DNA of 64,000 nucleotides. Origin: Thioalkalicoccus limnaeus (GTDB lineage Bacteria; Pseudomonadota; Gammaproteobacteria; Chromatiales; Chromatiaceae). The translations under genes were made by a program, and so were the position numbers. The DNA lies in assembly GCF_041197575.1 (NCBI RefSeq), contig NZ_JBDKXB010000001.1, positions 186,001 through 250,000 of the forward strand, written 5' to 3'. Of this stretch, positions 26,327 through 35,284 are shown piece after piece; position 1 is the stretch's first letter; the number at the start of each line of letters is the position of its first letter. The notes below the pieces were generated by a model, which saw only the letters and a list, made by a program, of their open reading frames with translations, searched no databases and was not told the DNA's origin.

Positions 26327-27577
26327 ATGGCACTCGAAAAACACCCTACGCCGATGCTCGATCAGCTCGAGACTGGGCCCTGGCCAAGTTTCATATCCGG
26401 TATCAAGCGTTTGCGCGATCAGCACCCTGATGTTCGCATCAACGAAATGACGAACGACCTGCTCGGGCAGCTCGAGCACTCGTACGAGACGCGCAAGGGT
26501 TACTGGAAAGGTGGGACCGTATCGGTTTACGGCTACGGCGGAGGCATCATTCCGCGCTTTTCCGAGGTGGGCAAGGTCTTTACCAAATCGAAGGAGTTTC
26601 ACACCTTGCGGGTGCAGCCGCCCGCCGGGAATCACTACACGACCGCTATGCTGCGGCAATTGGCCGATAGTTGGGAGAAGTACGGATCGGGCCTCGTAAC
26701 CTTCCACGGGCAGACCGGTAACATCATGTTCATCGGCGCCGACACCAAGGCCACACAGCATTTCTTCGACGAAATCAACGAGTACGGGTGGGATCTGGGC
26801 GGGGCCGGTCCCTGCGTGAGGACGGCGATGTCCTGCATCGGTTCGGCTCGTTGCGAGATGTCCTGTACCAACGAGTTGAAGGCTCATCGCCGCTTGGTCA
26901 ACAACTTCGTCGATGATGTGCATCGCCCGGCGTTGCCGTACAAGTTCAAGTTCAAGGTGTCTGGTTGCGCCAATGACTGTCAGAACGCGATCGAACGGTC
27001 CGATTTCGCCGTGATCGGCACCTGGCGCGACGACATGAAGGTCGATCAGTCCGAGGTCCGAGCCTACGTCGCGCAAAAAGGTCGTCAGTACCTCATCGAC
27101 AACGTCATTACCCGCTGTCCCACCAACGCTTTGTCCTTGTCCGACGACGACGCGCTGATCGTCAACAATCGCGACTGCGTGCGCTGCATGCACTGTCTGA
27201 ACGTCATGCCGAAGGCGCTGCATCCCGGTGACGACAAGGGTGTCACCATCCTCGTCGGGGGCAAACGTACGCTCAAGATCGGAGATTTGATGGGTACGGT
27301 CATCGTGCCGTTCAAGAAGCTGGAGACCGAAGAGGATTACGAGTCATTGGTCGAGCTGGCGGAAACCATCATCGATTTCTGGGCAGAGAATGGCCTGGAG
27401 CACGAACGCTGCGGCGAGATGATCGAGCGGATCGGCCTTTCCAACTTCCTAGAAGGGATCGGGATCGATCCGGACCCGAACATGCTCAGTCATCCGAGGC
27501 AAAGCTCCTACGTTCGCATGGACGGTTGGGATGAGGCCGCGACGGAGTGGTTCGAGCGGCGCGCCGAGGCCGGATGA
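26327..27577 (+). CDS. dsrA: Reverse-type dissimilatory sulfite reductase, alpha subunit
   Basis: DsrA forms the cytoplasmic alpha2beta2 sirohaem enzyme with DsrB that oxidises sulfur bound to DsrC toward sulfite in purple sulfur bacteria. The 416-aa product has GPCVRTAMSCIGSARCEMSC and VSGCANDCQNAIERSDFAVI, which hold cysteines for the sirohaem-linked 4Fe-4S cluster, and a ferredoxin-like insert with DNVITRCPTNALSLS and NNRDCVRCMHCLNVMPKAL. Length and start (MALEKHPTPMLDQLETGPWP) match the A. vinosum protein. A GGGAGAG site precedes ATG 26327. It is the first gene of the dsr operon. Confidence 0.97.
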   Translation: MALEKHPTPMLDQLETGPWPSFISGIKRLRDQHPDVRINEMTNDLLGQLEHSYETRKGYWKGGTVSVYGYGGGIIPRFSEVGKVFTKSKEFHTLRVQPPAGNHYTTAMLRQLADSWEKYGSGLVTFHGQTGNIMFIGADTKATQHFFDEINEYGWDLGGAGPCVRTAMSCIGSARCEMSCTNELKAHRRLVNNFVDDVHRPALPYKFKFKVSGCANDCQNAIERSDFAVIGTWRDDMKVDQSEVRAYVAQKGRQYLIDNVITRCPTNALSLSDDDALIVNNRDCVRCMHCLNVMPKALHPGDDKGVTILVGGKRTLKIGDLMGTVIVPFKKLETEEDYESLVELAETIIDFWAENGLEHERCGEMIERIGLSNFLEGIGIDPDPNMLSHPRQSSYVRMDGWDEAATEWFERRAEAG

Positions 27578-27593
27578 TGCCGTAAGCGATGGT

Positions 27594-27610
27594 GCTGGCT
27601 GAGCGCCAGC
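27594..27610 (+). repeat. Hairpin between dsrA and dsrB
   Basis: GCTGGC (27594-27599) and GCCAGC (27605-27610) form a perfect 6-bp stem with loop TGAGC. It lies in the 78-nt spacer and has no T-tract, so it is more likely an mRNA-processing or stability element than a terminator. Confidence 0.5.
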
Positions 27611-27655
27611 GCAAGCATCCCTTTTCTTCATTCCAAATCCTAACGGAGGCAGGCG

Positions 27656-28726
27656 ATGGCGGACATGCGCGAGCCAATCGAAACCGGTTGTCCAGATCCA
27701 TGGCAATACATGCATCCCGTGATGCGCAAGAATTTCGGTCAGTGGAAATACCACGAGCATCCGCGACCCGGTGTGCTCCGCCACGTCGCTTACAGCGGTG
27801 ATGAGATCTGGACTGTGAAGGCCGGGACGCAGCGTATCCTAGACGTGTTCTCGCTGCGCAAGCTATGTGACATCGGTGATCGCTATGCCGACGGCTACGT
27901 TCACTTCACGATTCGCTCGAACATCGAATTCCTCGTCAAGGATCCGGCCAGCGTCGAGCCGTTGATCAAGGCATTGGAAGATGCTGGGTTTGTCGTCGGC
28001 GGGACGCAAAACTCGGTGGCCATGATCTCGCACACGCAGGGTTGGTTGCATTGCGATATCCCGGGCACGGACGCATCCGGTGTCGTCAAGGCGATGATGG
28101 ATGAGCTGATCGACGAGTTCCGCAATGCGACCATGCCGAATCGCGTGCATATCACGACCTCCTGCTGCCAGATCAATTGCGGTGGTCAGGGCGATATTGC
28201 GATCAATGTCCAGCACACCAAGCCTCCGAAGATCAATCATGATCTCGTCGCCAATGTTTGCGAGCGGCCGTCGGTCGTCGCGCGCTGCCCAGTGGCCGCG
28301 ATTCGTCCCGCATTGGTCAATGGGAAGCCGTCACTGGAGGTCGATGAGCGCAAGTGTATCTGCTGTGGTGCCTGTTATCCCCCATGTCCGCCGATGCAGA
28401 TCAATGACGCGGAGCACACGAAGCTGGCGATCTGGGTCGGTGGCAATCACTCGAACGCGCGTGGCAAGCCGACTTTCCAAAAGCTCGTCGCCGCCGGCAT
28501 CCCAAATAATCCGCCGCGGTGGCCAGAGGCGACCGCGATCGTCAAGCGGATTCTGAAGGCCTACAAGGAAGGCGCGCGCGATTGGGAGCGCATCAACGAG
28601 TGGATCGAGCGTATCGGCTGGCCGCGCTTCTTCGAAGAGGTGGAGTTGCCCTTTACCAAGTATCATATCGATACTTGGCGTGGCGCGCGAAGCAGTTTCA
28701 ATGCCTCGTCATACATTCGTTTCTGA
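27656..28726 (+). CDS. dsrB: Reverse-type dissimilatory sulfite reductase, beta subunit
   Basis: DsrB carries the catalytic sirohaem of the DsrAB tetramer. The 356-aa product contains HITTSCCQINCGGQGDIAIN for the coupled 4Fe-4S cluster and a ferredoxin domain with CICCGACYPPCPPMQIND. Conserved VFSLRKLCDIGDRYADGYVH and RSNIEFLV are also present. ATG 27656 follows ACGGAGG. It forms the core enzyme with dsrA directly upstream. Confidence 0.97.
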   Translation: MADMREPIETGCPDPWQYMHPVMRKNFGQWKYHEHPRPGVLRHVAYSGDEIWTVKAGTQRILDVFSLRKLCDIGDRYADGYVHFTIRSNIEFLVKDPASVEPLIKALEDAGFVVGGTQNSVAMISHTQGWLHCDIPGTDASGVVKAMMDELIDEFRNATMPNRVHITTSCCQINCGGQGDIAINVQHTKPPKINHDLVANVCERPSVVARCPVAAIRPALVNGKPSLEVDERKCICCGACYPPCPPMQINDAEHTKLAIWVGGNHSNARGKPTFQKLVAAGIPNNPPRWPEATAIVKRILKAYKEGARDWERINEWIERIGWPRFFEEVELPFTKYHIDTWRGARSSFNASSYIRF

Positions 28727-28762
28727 GGATCACACAGCGCCGGGAGGTCATTCGAGGTCGCC

Positions 28763-29155
28763 ATGAGGTTTGCAATACAGATCAATGAGGGACCCTATCA
28801 ACACCAGGCGTCCGATACGGCCTATCGTTTCACGAAGGCAGCCCTCGAGAAGGGTCACGAAGTGATGCGGGTGTTTTTCTATCACGACGGTGTATACAAC
28901 GCGTCTCGTCTGACGACTCCGCCACAGGACGATCGTCACGTCGTCAACATGTGGGCCGAATTGGCCGAGCGATACGACCTCGACATGGTGGTCTGCGTCG
29001 CGGCGGCACAGCGCCGGGGGCTTGTCGATGAGGGCGAAGCCAAGCGTAATGGGAAGGATGCGACCAACATCCACCCGCGATTCCGGATTTCCGGCCTGGG
29101 GCAACTGGTCGAGGCCGCGATACAGTCGGACCGCTTGGTCTGTTTCGGCGATTGA
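28763..29155 (+). CDS. dsrE: Sulfur relay protein DsrE
   Basis: DsrE is the sulfur-binding subunit of the cytoplasmic DsrE2F2H2 complex, homologous to TusBCD. It passes persulfide sulfur to DsrC. The 130-aa sequence keeps the active Cys78 in DMVVCVAAAQRRGLV, exactly at the position known for A. vinosum. FFYHDGVYNASRLTTPPQDD is also characteristic. ATG 28763 begins 37 nt after dsrB, and its end runs into dsrF. Confidence 0.96.
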   Translation: MRFAIQINEGPYQHQASDTAYRFTKAALEKGHEVMRVFFYHDGVYNASRLTTPPQDDRHVVNMWAELAERYDLDMVVCVAAAQRRGLVDEGEAKRNGKDATNIHPRFRISGLGQLVEAAIQSDRLVCFGD

Positions 29156-29166
29156 TGGGGGTTGTC

Positions 29167-29577
29167 GTGTCCGAAGTCGTTAAGAATTTTCTGTATCTGA
29201 ATCGGAAGGCGCCCTACGGTACGATCTACGCGTGGGAATCGCTCGAAGTCGTCCTGATCGGAGCGGCCTTCGACCAACAGGTCAGTCTGATGTTTGTCGA
29301 CGATGGCGTCTACCAGTTGATGAAGACCCAGGATACATCTGGGATCGGCGTCAAGAACTTCTCCCCGACCTATCGGACCCTGGGCGATTACGAGGTCAAG
29401 AACGTGTATGTCGATCGCGAGTCGTTAGCGGCGCGGGGGCTGACCGAGGATGATCTGGTGCAAATCCCGTGGGAGGACTGGGAATCGGGCGAAGAACGAG
29501 ACAACATCGTCGAGATTGTCGACGTGGCCCGGGCTCGCGCGATCATGGATGAGTCCGATCTGATCTTCAGCTTCTAG
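29167..29577 (+). CDS. dsrF: Sulfur relay protein DsrF
   Basis: DsrF is the TusC-like subunit of the DsrEFH sulfur-transfer complex. The 136-aa product from GTG 29167 begins MSEVVKNFLYLNRKAPYGTI and contains AFDQQVSLMFVDDGVYQLMK and KNFSPTYRTLGDYEVKNVYV. This start gives the length of the A. vinosum protein and has GGGGGT upstream. ATG 29155, overlapping the dsrE stop (TGATG), would add MGVV and is a real alternative. Confidence 0.93.
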   Translation: MSEVVKNFLYLNRKAPYGTIYAWESLEVVLIGAAFDQQVSLMFVDDGVYQLMKTQDTSGIGVKNFSPTYRTLGDYEVKNVYVDRESLAARGLTEDDLVQIPWEDWESGEERDNIVEIVDVARARAIMDESDLIFSF

Positions 29578-29589
29578 AGGGCAAGGGCG

Positions 29590-29898
29590 ATGGCAATTCT
29601 GCATACCGTGAATAAGTCGCCGTTCGAGCGCAACGCGCTCGACTCGTGCCTGAAATTTGCTTCTGATGGTGCCGCCGTGCTACTGATCGAGGATGGCGTC
29701 TACGCGGCCCTTCGTGATACCGCTGTCACGGAGCGGGTCGCGTCGGCGTTGGAACGGGTCAGTCTGTTCGTGCTCGGGCCGGATCTCAAGGCGAGAGGCT
29801 TCGCTGAAGAACGACTGATTGCTGGGGTGAAGGTCGTCGACTACGATGGTTTCGTGGACCTCGCCGCGGAGCACGACAAGGTTCAGGCTTGGCTGTAA
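29590..29898 (+). CDS. dsrH: Sulfur relay protein DsrH
   Basis: DsrH is the TusB-like subunit of DsrEFH. The 102-aa protein MAILHTVNKSPFERNALDSC keeps Cys20, a conserved position of the family, and LLIEDGVYAAL. It starts 12 nt after dsrF. Together with DsrE and DsrF it feeds the DsrC sulfur carrier encoded next. Confidence 0.95.
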   Translation: MAILHTVNKSPFERNALDSCLKFASDGAAVLLIEDGVYAALRDTAVTERVASALERVSLFVLGPDLKARGFAEERLIAGVKVVDYDGFVDLAAEHDKVQAWL

Positions 29899-29935
29899 CG
29901 ACAATTACGCAATATCTCTCGATAAGGAGAACATC

Positions 29936-30268
29936 ATGCCAATCGAAGTCAATGGTAAGAACCTCGACACCGATGAAGAGGGTTACCTCGCCAACATCAA
30001 CGAATGGGAGCCCGAGGTGGCCGTCGTCATGGCTAAGGAGGACGATCTAGCACTCACCGACGAGCATTGGGATATCATCAATTTTCTTCGCGAATACTAT
30101 GAGGAATATCAGATTGCACCGGCGGTTCGCGTGTTGACGAAGGCCGTCGGCAAGAAGCTCGGCAAGGACAAGGGCAACAGCAAGTACCTGTATGGGCTGT
30201 TCCCTTACGGCCCAGCGAAACAGGCTTGCCGTTATGCCGGCCTGCCCAAGCCGACGGGTTGCGTGTAA
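29936..30268 (+). CDS. dsrC: Sulfur carrier DsrC
   Basis: DsrC accepts sulfur from DsrEFH and presents it to DsrAB. Its trisulfide or disulfide form is then handled by DsrMKJOP. The 110-aa protein starts MPIEVNGKNLDTDEEGYLAN and has both redox cysteines in the mobile C-terminal arm, Cys98 in AKQACRYAGLP and the penultimate Cys109 in PTGCV. The spacing of 11 is that of active DsrC. A strong AAGGAGA site precedes ATG 29936. A 135-nt spacer with a hairpin separates it from dsrM, which fits separate adjustment of its level. Confidence 0.97.
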   Translation: MPIEVNGKNLDTDEEGYLANINEWEPEVAVVMAKEDDLALTDEHWDIINFLREYYEEYQIAPAVRVLTKAVGKKLGKDKGNSKYLYGLFPYGPAKQACRYAGLPKPTGCV

Positions 30269-30295
30269 CGGCGATCAGCGTCACGCGCTAAGGCG

Positions 30296-30328
30296 TCGCC
30301 CGTCGCCGGAAAACCGCGCGTCGGGCGA
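30296..30328 (+). repeat. Hairpin between dsrC and dsrM
   Basis: TCGCCCG (30296-30302) is complementary to CGGGCGA (30322-30328). A small inner stem CGG/CCG closes an AAAA loop. It is 27 nt after the dsrC stop and lacks a long T-tract, so partial termination or 3'-end protection of dsrABEFHC mRNA is more plausible than full termination. Confidence 0.5.
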
Positions 30329-30403
30329 TGTTCTGGGCAGATATTGCCAGCGAGGGGGCGGTTGCTCCCCGGCCTGGCCCGGTGACACCGAGGTAGTGGG
30401 AGC

Positions 30404-31141
30404 ATGTCGTTCTTATCGGGTTTTTACGCGTCCTTGTTCTATCTTGCGGTGGTCGTGTTGATCCTTGGCTTGATCAACAAGACTATTCAGTACGCGCGTG
30501 CTCCAGCCCCCCTCAAGATTCCGACCACGCCTGCTCCGACGACGCGTGCGGGGGTCGTGTTGCGGATGGCTCGGGAAGTCGTATTCTTCGAGAGCCTGTT
30601 CAAGGGCAATAAGTGGATCTGGATATTTGGCTGGATCTTTCACTTCGGCTTGTTCCTCGTCACCTTACGTCACCTGCGTTATTTCCTCGATCCCGTCCCG
30701 GCATTGATCGCCTTCATTCAGCCGTTCGGCATCTACGGTGGTATGGCGATGGTCCTTGGTCTCGTCGGTCTTTGGGCGCGACGAGTTCTTGTCGATCGGG
30801 TGCGCTTCATCACATCGGCGTCCGACCACCTGATGCTGCTGCTGCTGGTCATGATCGGCGTCTCCGGTTTGTCGATGACCTACGTCGTCCATACCGATAT
30901 CGTCGCCCTGAAGAACTTCTTCATCGGACTCTATAGCTTCCAAGTCAATCCGCTGCCGTCGGATCCCCTGCTTCTGATCCATCTGTTCCTGGTGGCGCTG
31001 CTGATGATCATCTTCCCGTATAGCAAGCTCCTTCATGCTCCGGGAATGTTTTTCAGCCCGTCGCGCAATCAGGTCGATAATCCCCGGGAGAAACGTCACG
31101 TGGCGCCGTGGGCCGACCGCCTCGAACAGCGAGAGCTATAA
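30404..31141 (+). CDS. dsrM: DsrM, cytochrome b (NarI-like) subunit of DsrMKJOP
   Basis: DsrM is the haem b membrane subunit of the DsrMKJOP complex and exchanges electrons with quinones. The 245-aa protein has five to six hydrophobic helices (about residues 5-25, 75-95, 105-125, 140-160, 190-215), with histidines in FHFGLFLVTLRHLRYF and in LLIHLFLVALLMIIFPYSKL that are candidates for haem ligands. ATG 30404 follows GTAGTGGGAGC. It is always paired with dsrK downstream. Confidence 0.94.
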   Translation: MSFLSGFYASLFYLAVVVLILGLINKTIQYARAPAPLKIPTTPAPTTRAGVVLRMAREVVFFESLFKGNKWIWIFGWIFHFGLFLVTLRHLRYFLDPVPALIAFIQPFGIYGGMAMVLGLVGLWARRVLVDRVRFITSASDHLMLLLLVMIGVSGLSMTYVVHTDIVALKNFFIGLYSFQVNPLPSDPLLLIHLFLVALLMIIFPYSKLLHAPGMFFSPSRNQVDNPREKRHVAPWADRLEQREL

Positions 31142-31181
31142 CCGGTTCCCGGCTCACGATAGGTGTCGAAGAGGTCCCACC

Positions 31182-32732
31182 ATGGCCAAGGCCGATTTTC
31201 AAGTCCCCGAGCTGCAGCCCTACGCGGAGATCCCCCCGCTGCAGCCGGGCACCATGTCCCACAGCAAACCCTTCGTGGCCAAGCAGGAATTTCAAGCACC
31301 GCTCGGGTATCCAGGGGAGTTGGTGGATGGTTGGGAACGGAAGGCGATCGACAAGATGGGCGAGTTGCTGGGCAAGTATCGCTCGTTGCGTGTTTACCTG
31401 GATTCCTGCGTCAAGTGCGGTTCCTGCACCGACAAGTGCCATTACTACTTGGGTACCAAGGATCCGAATAACATGCCTGTCGGACGGCAGGATCTTATGC
31501 GGAAGGTGTATCGGCGGCACTTCACATTGGCGGGTCGGCTGTTCCCCAAGTTGGTCGGGGCGAGTGACTTCACGAGGGAAGTACTCGACGAGTGGTACAG
31601 CTATTTTCACCAATGCTCGCAGTGTCGCCGCTGTTCGGTCTTCTGCCCTTACGGAATCGATACCGCCGAGATTTCGATGGCGGCCCGCGAAATCATGGAC
31701 AGTATCGGTGTCGGTCAAAAATACTGTAACGAGATCATCGGCAAGGTATACAAGATTGGGAACAATCTCGGTTTGCCTGGTCCGGCACTGAAAGACACGC
31801 TGGAAGGACTCGAAGAGGACGTGTTCGACGACACGGGTGTCAGCGTCCGGTATCCGATCGACGAAGAGGGGGCCGAGATCCTCTTGGTGACGCCGTCGGC
31901 CGACTTTTTCGCCGAACCGCATGTCGACGGGTTGATCGGGTACGGCAAGGTCTTCCACGAGGCCGGTGTCTCCTGGACGCTCAGTTCCCATGCCTCCGAG
32001 GCGGCCAACTTCGGCCTTTTCATCGGGTCCTACGACAACATGCGGCGTATCGCGCAGCGAATTCGCGAGGCCGCAATTCAACTCAAGGTCAAGCGGATCG
32101 TCTTCGGTGAATGCGGACACGCTTGGCGCGTGGCCTACAGTTTCCTAAATACGCTCGCGGGTCCGTGGGATTTTCTCGATCCACGCTATCCGGTGCCGCA
32201 GCATATCTGCGAGTTCACCCATGATCTGATCCGGCAGGGCCGGCTTAGATTCGATAAGTCGCGCAACGATGACATGGTGCTTACCTTCCATGATTCGTGC
32301 AATGTCGCGCGGGCCTCGCGGATGGGTGAGCGCGCAGGCGGCCAGTTCGAGATCCCGAGAGCGATCATCCGGGCTACCTGTAATCATTTCTTCGATATGG
32401 AAGAGGAGACGATACGCGACCGGACCTTCTGCTGCGGTGGTGGTGGCGGTCTGCTGACCGACGATCTGATGGAGCTGCGGGTCAAGGGCGCCATGCCTAG
32501 GATCCAGGCCCTGAACAACGTCATCAAGGAAAAAGGCGTCACGCACATGGCCGCGATCTGCGCGATCTGCAAGAGCCAGTTCACGAAGGTGCTTCCCTAC
32601 TATGGGATGGAAATGGACCAGATCGTCAGCCTCCATCAGTTGGTGTCGAACGCAATCATCTTGACTGGACAAGAGACGGGCGATGAGGAGGACGACGAGG
32701 AGGCGGAGGGGGTCTCCACCGAGGCTGCCTGA
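31182..32732 (+). CDS. dsrK: DsrK, HdrD-like iron-sulfur subunit of DsrMKJOP
   Basis: DsrK is the cytoplasmic subunit related to heterodisulfide reductase HdrD and is thought to act on the DsrC disulfide or trisulfide. The 516-aa product has two 4Fe-4S motifs, Cys76/79/82/86 (CVKCGSCTDKC) and Cys145/148/151/155 (CSQCRRCSVFC), and cysteine-rich CCG-type elements (GECGHAW, HDSCN, FCCGGGGGL and AICAICKSQ) for the noncubane catalytic cluster. The C-terminus is a run of acidic residues. ATG 31182 with GAGG upstream is preferred to the longer frame that overlaps dsrM. Confidence 0.96.
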   Translation: MAKADFQVPELQPYAEIPPLQPGTMSHSKPFVAKQEFQAPLGYPGELVDGWERKAIDKMGELLGKYRSLRVYLDSCVKCGSCTDKCHYYLGTKDPNNMPVGRQDLMRKVYRRHFTLAGRLFPKLVGASDFTREVLDEWYSYFHQCSQCRRCSVFCPYGIDTAEISMAAREIMDSIGVGQKYCNEIIGKVYKIGNNLGLPGPALKDTLEGLEEDVFDDTGVSVRYPIDEEGAEILLVTPSADFFAEPHVDGLIGYGKVFHEAGVSWTLSSHASEAANFGLFIGSYDNMRRIAQRIREAAIQLKVKRIVFGECGHAWRVAYSFLNTLAGPWDFLDPRYPVPQHICEFTHDLIRQGRLRFDKSRNDDMVLTFHDSCNVARASRMGERAGGQFEIPRAIIRATCNHFFDMEEETIRDRTFCCGGGGGLLTDDLMELRVKGAMPRIQALNNVIKEKGVTHMAAICAICKSQFTKVLPYYGMEMDQIVSLHQLVSNAIILTGQETGDEEDDEEAEGVSTEAA

Positions 32733-32838
32733 TGCTGGCCTGAATAATGAATGAGCCAACGGTCTACCACGGCCGTCGGCGGCATCCGGTCGATACTGTC
32801 GACTAACACGGGGTGTAACTGGTTTAGGAGAGTGATCG

Positions 32839-34800
32839 ATGGCGACCTCGAAAGACGAAGCGAAGAAAAAGCCATCCTGGCGTCGGTTCCGCGATGGCGA
32901 CTACGAATGGGATTCGTTGACCGAAAAGATATTCGTCCAGGATACGTCGCATAAGTGTCCAACCTATGTCCACAAGACCCCTCCATGCCAGGGGAGCTGC
33001 CCCTCCGGCGAGGATATTCGCGGTTGGCTGGCGATCGTGCGCCAGCAAGAGAAGCCGCCGGCCGGTGTCGATTGGCGGGAGTACGCCTTCCAACGTTCGA
33101 CGGACGCGAATCCGTTCCCTGCGATGATGGGGCGCGTGTGCCCGGCCCCCTGTCAGGATGGTTGCAATCGCAACGAGCTCGAGGATTACGTCGGCATCAA
33201 CGCGGTCGAGCAATTCATCGGAGACACGGCGATCGAGAACGGCTACGGCTTTCAGGCCGGAGCCGACACCGGCCATCGGGTTGCGATCATCGGCGGCGGC
33301 CCGGCCGGCCTCGCGGCGGCCTATCAGTTGCGCCGCCGCGGTCACGCCTGCACCATCTTCGAGGCAAACGATGCGTTGGGCGGCATGTTCCGCTTCGGCA
33401 TCCCTGGGTACCGCGTCCCGCGCGACAAACTCGATGCGGAGATCCAACGGATTCTCGACATGGGTCAAGTCGAGTGCCGATTCAACACCCGCGTTGGGGT
33501 CGATATCAGCATCGCTGAATTGGAGGCGCAGTTCGGCGCGATCCTCTGGGCGATCGGCTGCCAGACGGGCCGTGGCTTGCCCGTCCCCGGCTGGGAGGGC
33601 ACCCCGAACTGTGTCTCGGGCGTCGCTTTCTTGAAGGCTTTCAACGAGGGACGGATGAAGATCACGGCCGAGAAGGTCGTTTGCGTGGGCGGCGGCGACA
33701 CCTCGATCGACGTGGTCTCGGTGGCCAGACGCCTGGGACACATCGGTCAAGCGGGCAAGTCCGATTTGCCCGAAACCGTGATTCACGATGGCTATGTCGC
33801 TCACGATGCGGTCATGACGGCCGCCGCCGAAGGCGCCCAGGTCACCCTGACCTCGCTGTTCACGCGCGATAAGATGACGGCGGCGGAGCACGAGGTCCAT
33901 GATGCGTTGCACGAAGGGGTGACGATCCTCGACGGGGTCATGCCGGTGGCCTTGATCAAGGATCAGGCGGGCCGCGCAACAGGGCTCAAGATCGCCGACT
34001 GCGAGATGATCGATGGCCGCCCGACGCCGATCGAGGGTACCGAGCGGGTCCTCGATGCGGATTTGGTCGTCGCGGCGATCGGGCAAGGCGGGGATCTGCG
34101 CGGGCTGGAAGAGCTCGACAGCGGTCGCGGATTGATCGCCGCCGATAAGTTCTTCCAGGTTCCGGATCGGCCCGGTCATTTCGTCGCTGGCGACATCATC
34201 CGCCCGCATCTGCTGACGACGGCGATTGGCCAGGCCTCGATTGCCGTCGAATCGATCGATCTCTACTTGAAGCAGGCCGAATACAGGCGCCGTCCGAAGG
34301 TCGATGTACACCATTTCGATCTACTGAAGAAGCTCGCAGAGGCTGACCTGGCACCAGATGCCTTCCGTCTGGATGCCGCCGGCGATCTGCGCGGGACCTC
34401 AGCCGGCGATTGGGCCGTGCACAACTTCGAGGATCGCGGGGCGGCCGAGGTCATCCCGCAGGATGAGCTCTTCCTCGGCCATTTCGGCTACCACGCGAGG
34501 AACCTGCGCAAGGAGGAGGTGCCGAGCGCCGAGGAGGTGTTGGGCCACTTCAAAGAGCGCGTGATCGGTTTGACCGAGGCCGAGGCCATCGACGAGGCCA
34601 AGCGCTGCATGAGTTGCGGAATGTGTTTTGAATGCGACAACTGCGTGATCTTCTGTCCGCAGACGGCGGTGTTTCGCGTCGCGAAAGATCGACGCACGAC
34701 CGGTCGCTATGTGGATACCGACTACGCGAAGTGTATTGGCTGCCATATCTGTGCCGATGTATGTCCGACGGGCTACATCAAGATGGGCCTGGGCGAGTGA
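32839..34800 (+). CDS. dsrL: DsrL, iron-sulfur flavoprotein NAD(P)H oxidoreductase
   Basis: DsrL is the GltD-like flavoprotein that works with DsrAB in sulfur oxidation by passing electrons to NAD+. The 653-aa protein has an N-terminal Cys-rich segment (CQGSCPSGEDIRGW and MGRVCPAPCQDGCNRNE), an FAD-binding GGGPAGLAAAYQLRRRG from about residue 152, a pyridine nucleotide-binding VCVGGGDTSIDVVSVARRL from about residue 280, and a C-terminal region with two 4Fe-4S motifs (CMSCGMCFECDNCVIFCP and CIGCHICADVCPTG). ATG 32839 follows AGGAGAG. It is a normal full-length DsrL with its C-terminal ferredoxin domain. Confidence 0.96.
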   Translation: MATSKDEAKKKPSWRRFRDGDYEWDSLTEKIFVQDTSHKCPTYVHKTPPCQGSCPSGEDIRGWLAIVRQQEKPPAGVDWREYAFQRSTDANPFPAMMGRVCPAPCQDGCNRNELEDYVGINAVEQFIGDTAIENGYGFQAGADTGHRVAIIGGGPAGLAAAYQLRRRGHACTIFEANDALGGMFRFGIPGYRVPRDKLDAEIQRILDMGQVECRFNTRVGVDISIAELEAQFGAILWAIGCQTGRGLPVPGWEGTPNCVSGVAFLKAFNEGRMKITAEKVVCVGGGDTSIDVVSVARRLGHIGQAGKSDLPETVIHDGYVAHDAVMTAAAEGAQVTLTSLFTRDKMTAAEHEVHDALHEGVTILDGVMPVALIKDQAGRATGLKIADCEMIDGRPTPIEGTERVLDADLVVAAIGQGGDLRGLEELDSGRGLIAADKFFQVPDRPGHFVAGDIIRPHLLTTAIGQASIAVESIDLYLKQAEYRRRPKVDVHHFDLLKKLAEADLAPDAFRLDAAGDLRGTSAGDWAVHNFEDRGAAEVIPQDELFLGHFGYHARNLRKEEVPSAEEVLGHFKERVIGLTEAEAIDEAKRCMSCGMCFECDNCVIFCPQTAVFRVAKDRRTTGRYVDTDYAKCIGCHICADVCPTGYIKMGLGE

Positions 34801-34819
34801 CCAAGACCGGGAGGCGTCG

Positions 34820-35284
34820 ATGGCCCATGCCGTAACGAGCGGCCGTTTCATCCATGTCGTGCTAGCCTGTTTGCTGGTCATGCCCGTGGCCCAGGTCGGC
34901 GCTGGCAGTTTTGTCGTGCCGGGATCCGAGGCGGCGCATCTCGGTCAGTGCGTCGAGCCGACGGAGCAGATGCGCCGCAATCATATGGTGTTCATTCGGC
35001 ATCAGCGCGATGACACGGTCCACGGTGGGATCCGTGGGACCAAGCATAGCCTGGCTGGTTGTGTTGCCTGTCATGTCGCTTACGACGATCGGCACCGGCC
35101 GATCCCGATCATGGCTGACGGACAGTTCTGTCATGCTTGTCATGCCTACACGGCGGTCACGCTCGATTGCTTTCAGTGCCATGCGGCGGTGCCGATCGAT
35201 GATCCCGCGGCCTTGGCGCGATATGCAGCGCACGGGGATCACCCAGTCGGCGTGGACGGGTACCGAGAAGGCGAAGAGCGATGA
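34820..35284 (+). CDS. dsrJ: DsrJ, triheme cytochrome c of DsrMKJOP
   Basis: DsrJ is the periplasmic multihaem subunit. From ATG 34820 it is 154 aa with an uncleaved-looking signal or anchor (about residues 10-28) and three CxxCH sites: CVACH (81-85), CHACH (104-108) and CFQCH (117-121). Cys44 in LGQCVEPTEQMRRNH is the conserved cysteine that serves as an unusual His/Cys haem ligand in A. vinosum DsrJ. GGGAGG precedes the start. Its stop overlaps the dsrO ATG (ATGA). Confidence 0.95.
   Translation: MAHAVTSGRFIHVVLACLLVMPVAQVGAGSFVVPGSEAAHLGQCVEPTEQMRRNHMVFIRHQRDDTVHGGIRGTKHSLAGCVACHVAYDDRHRPIPIMADGQFCHACHAYTAVTLDCFQCHAAVPIDDPAALARYAAHGDHPVGVDGYREGEER

Noticed and set aside
32824..34314. A 496-codon minus-strand frame opposite dsrL
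   Set aside because: Antisense shadow of dsrL. No ribosome-binding site or homology.
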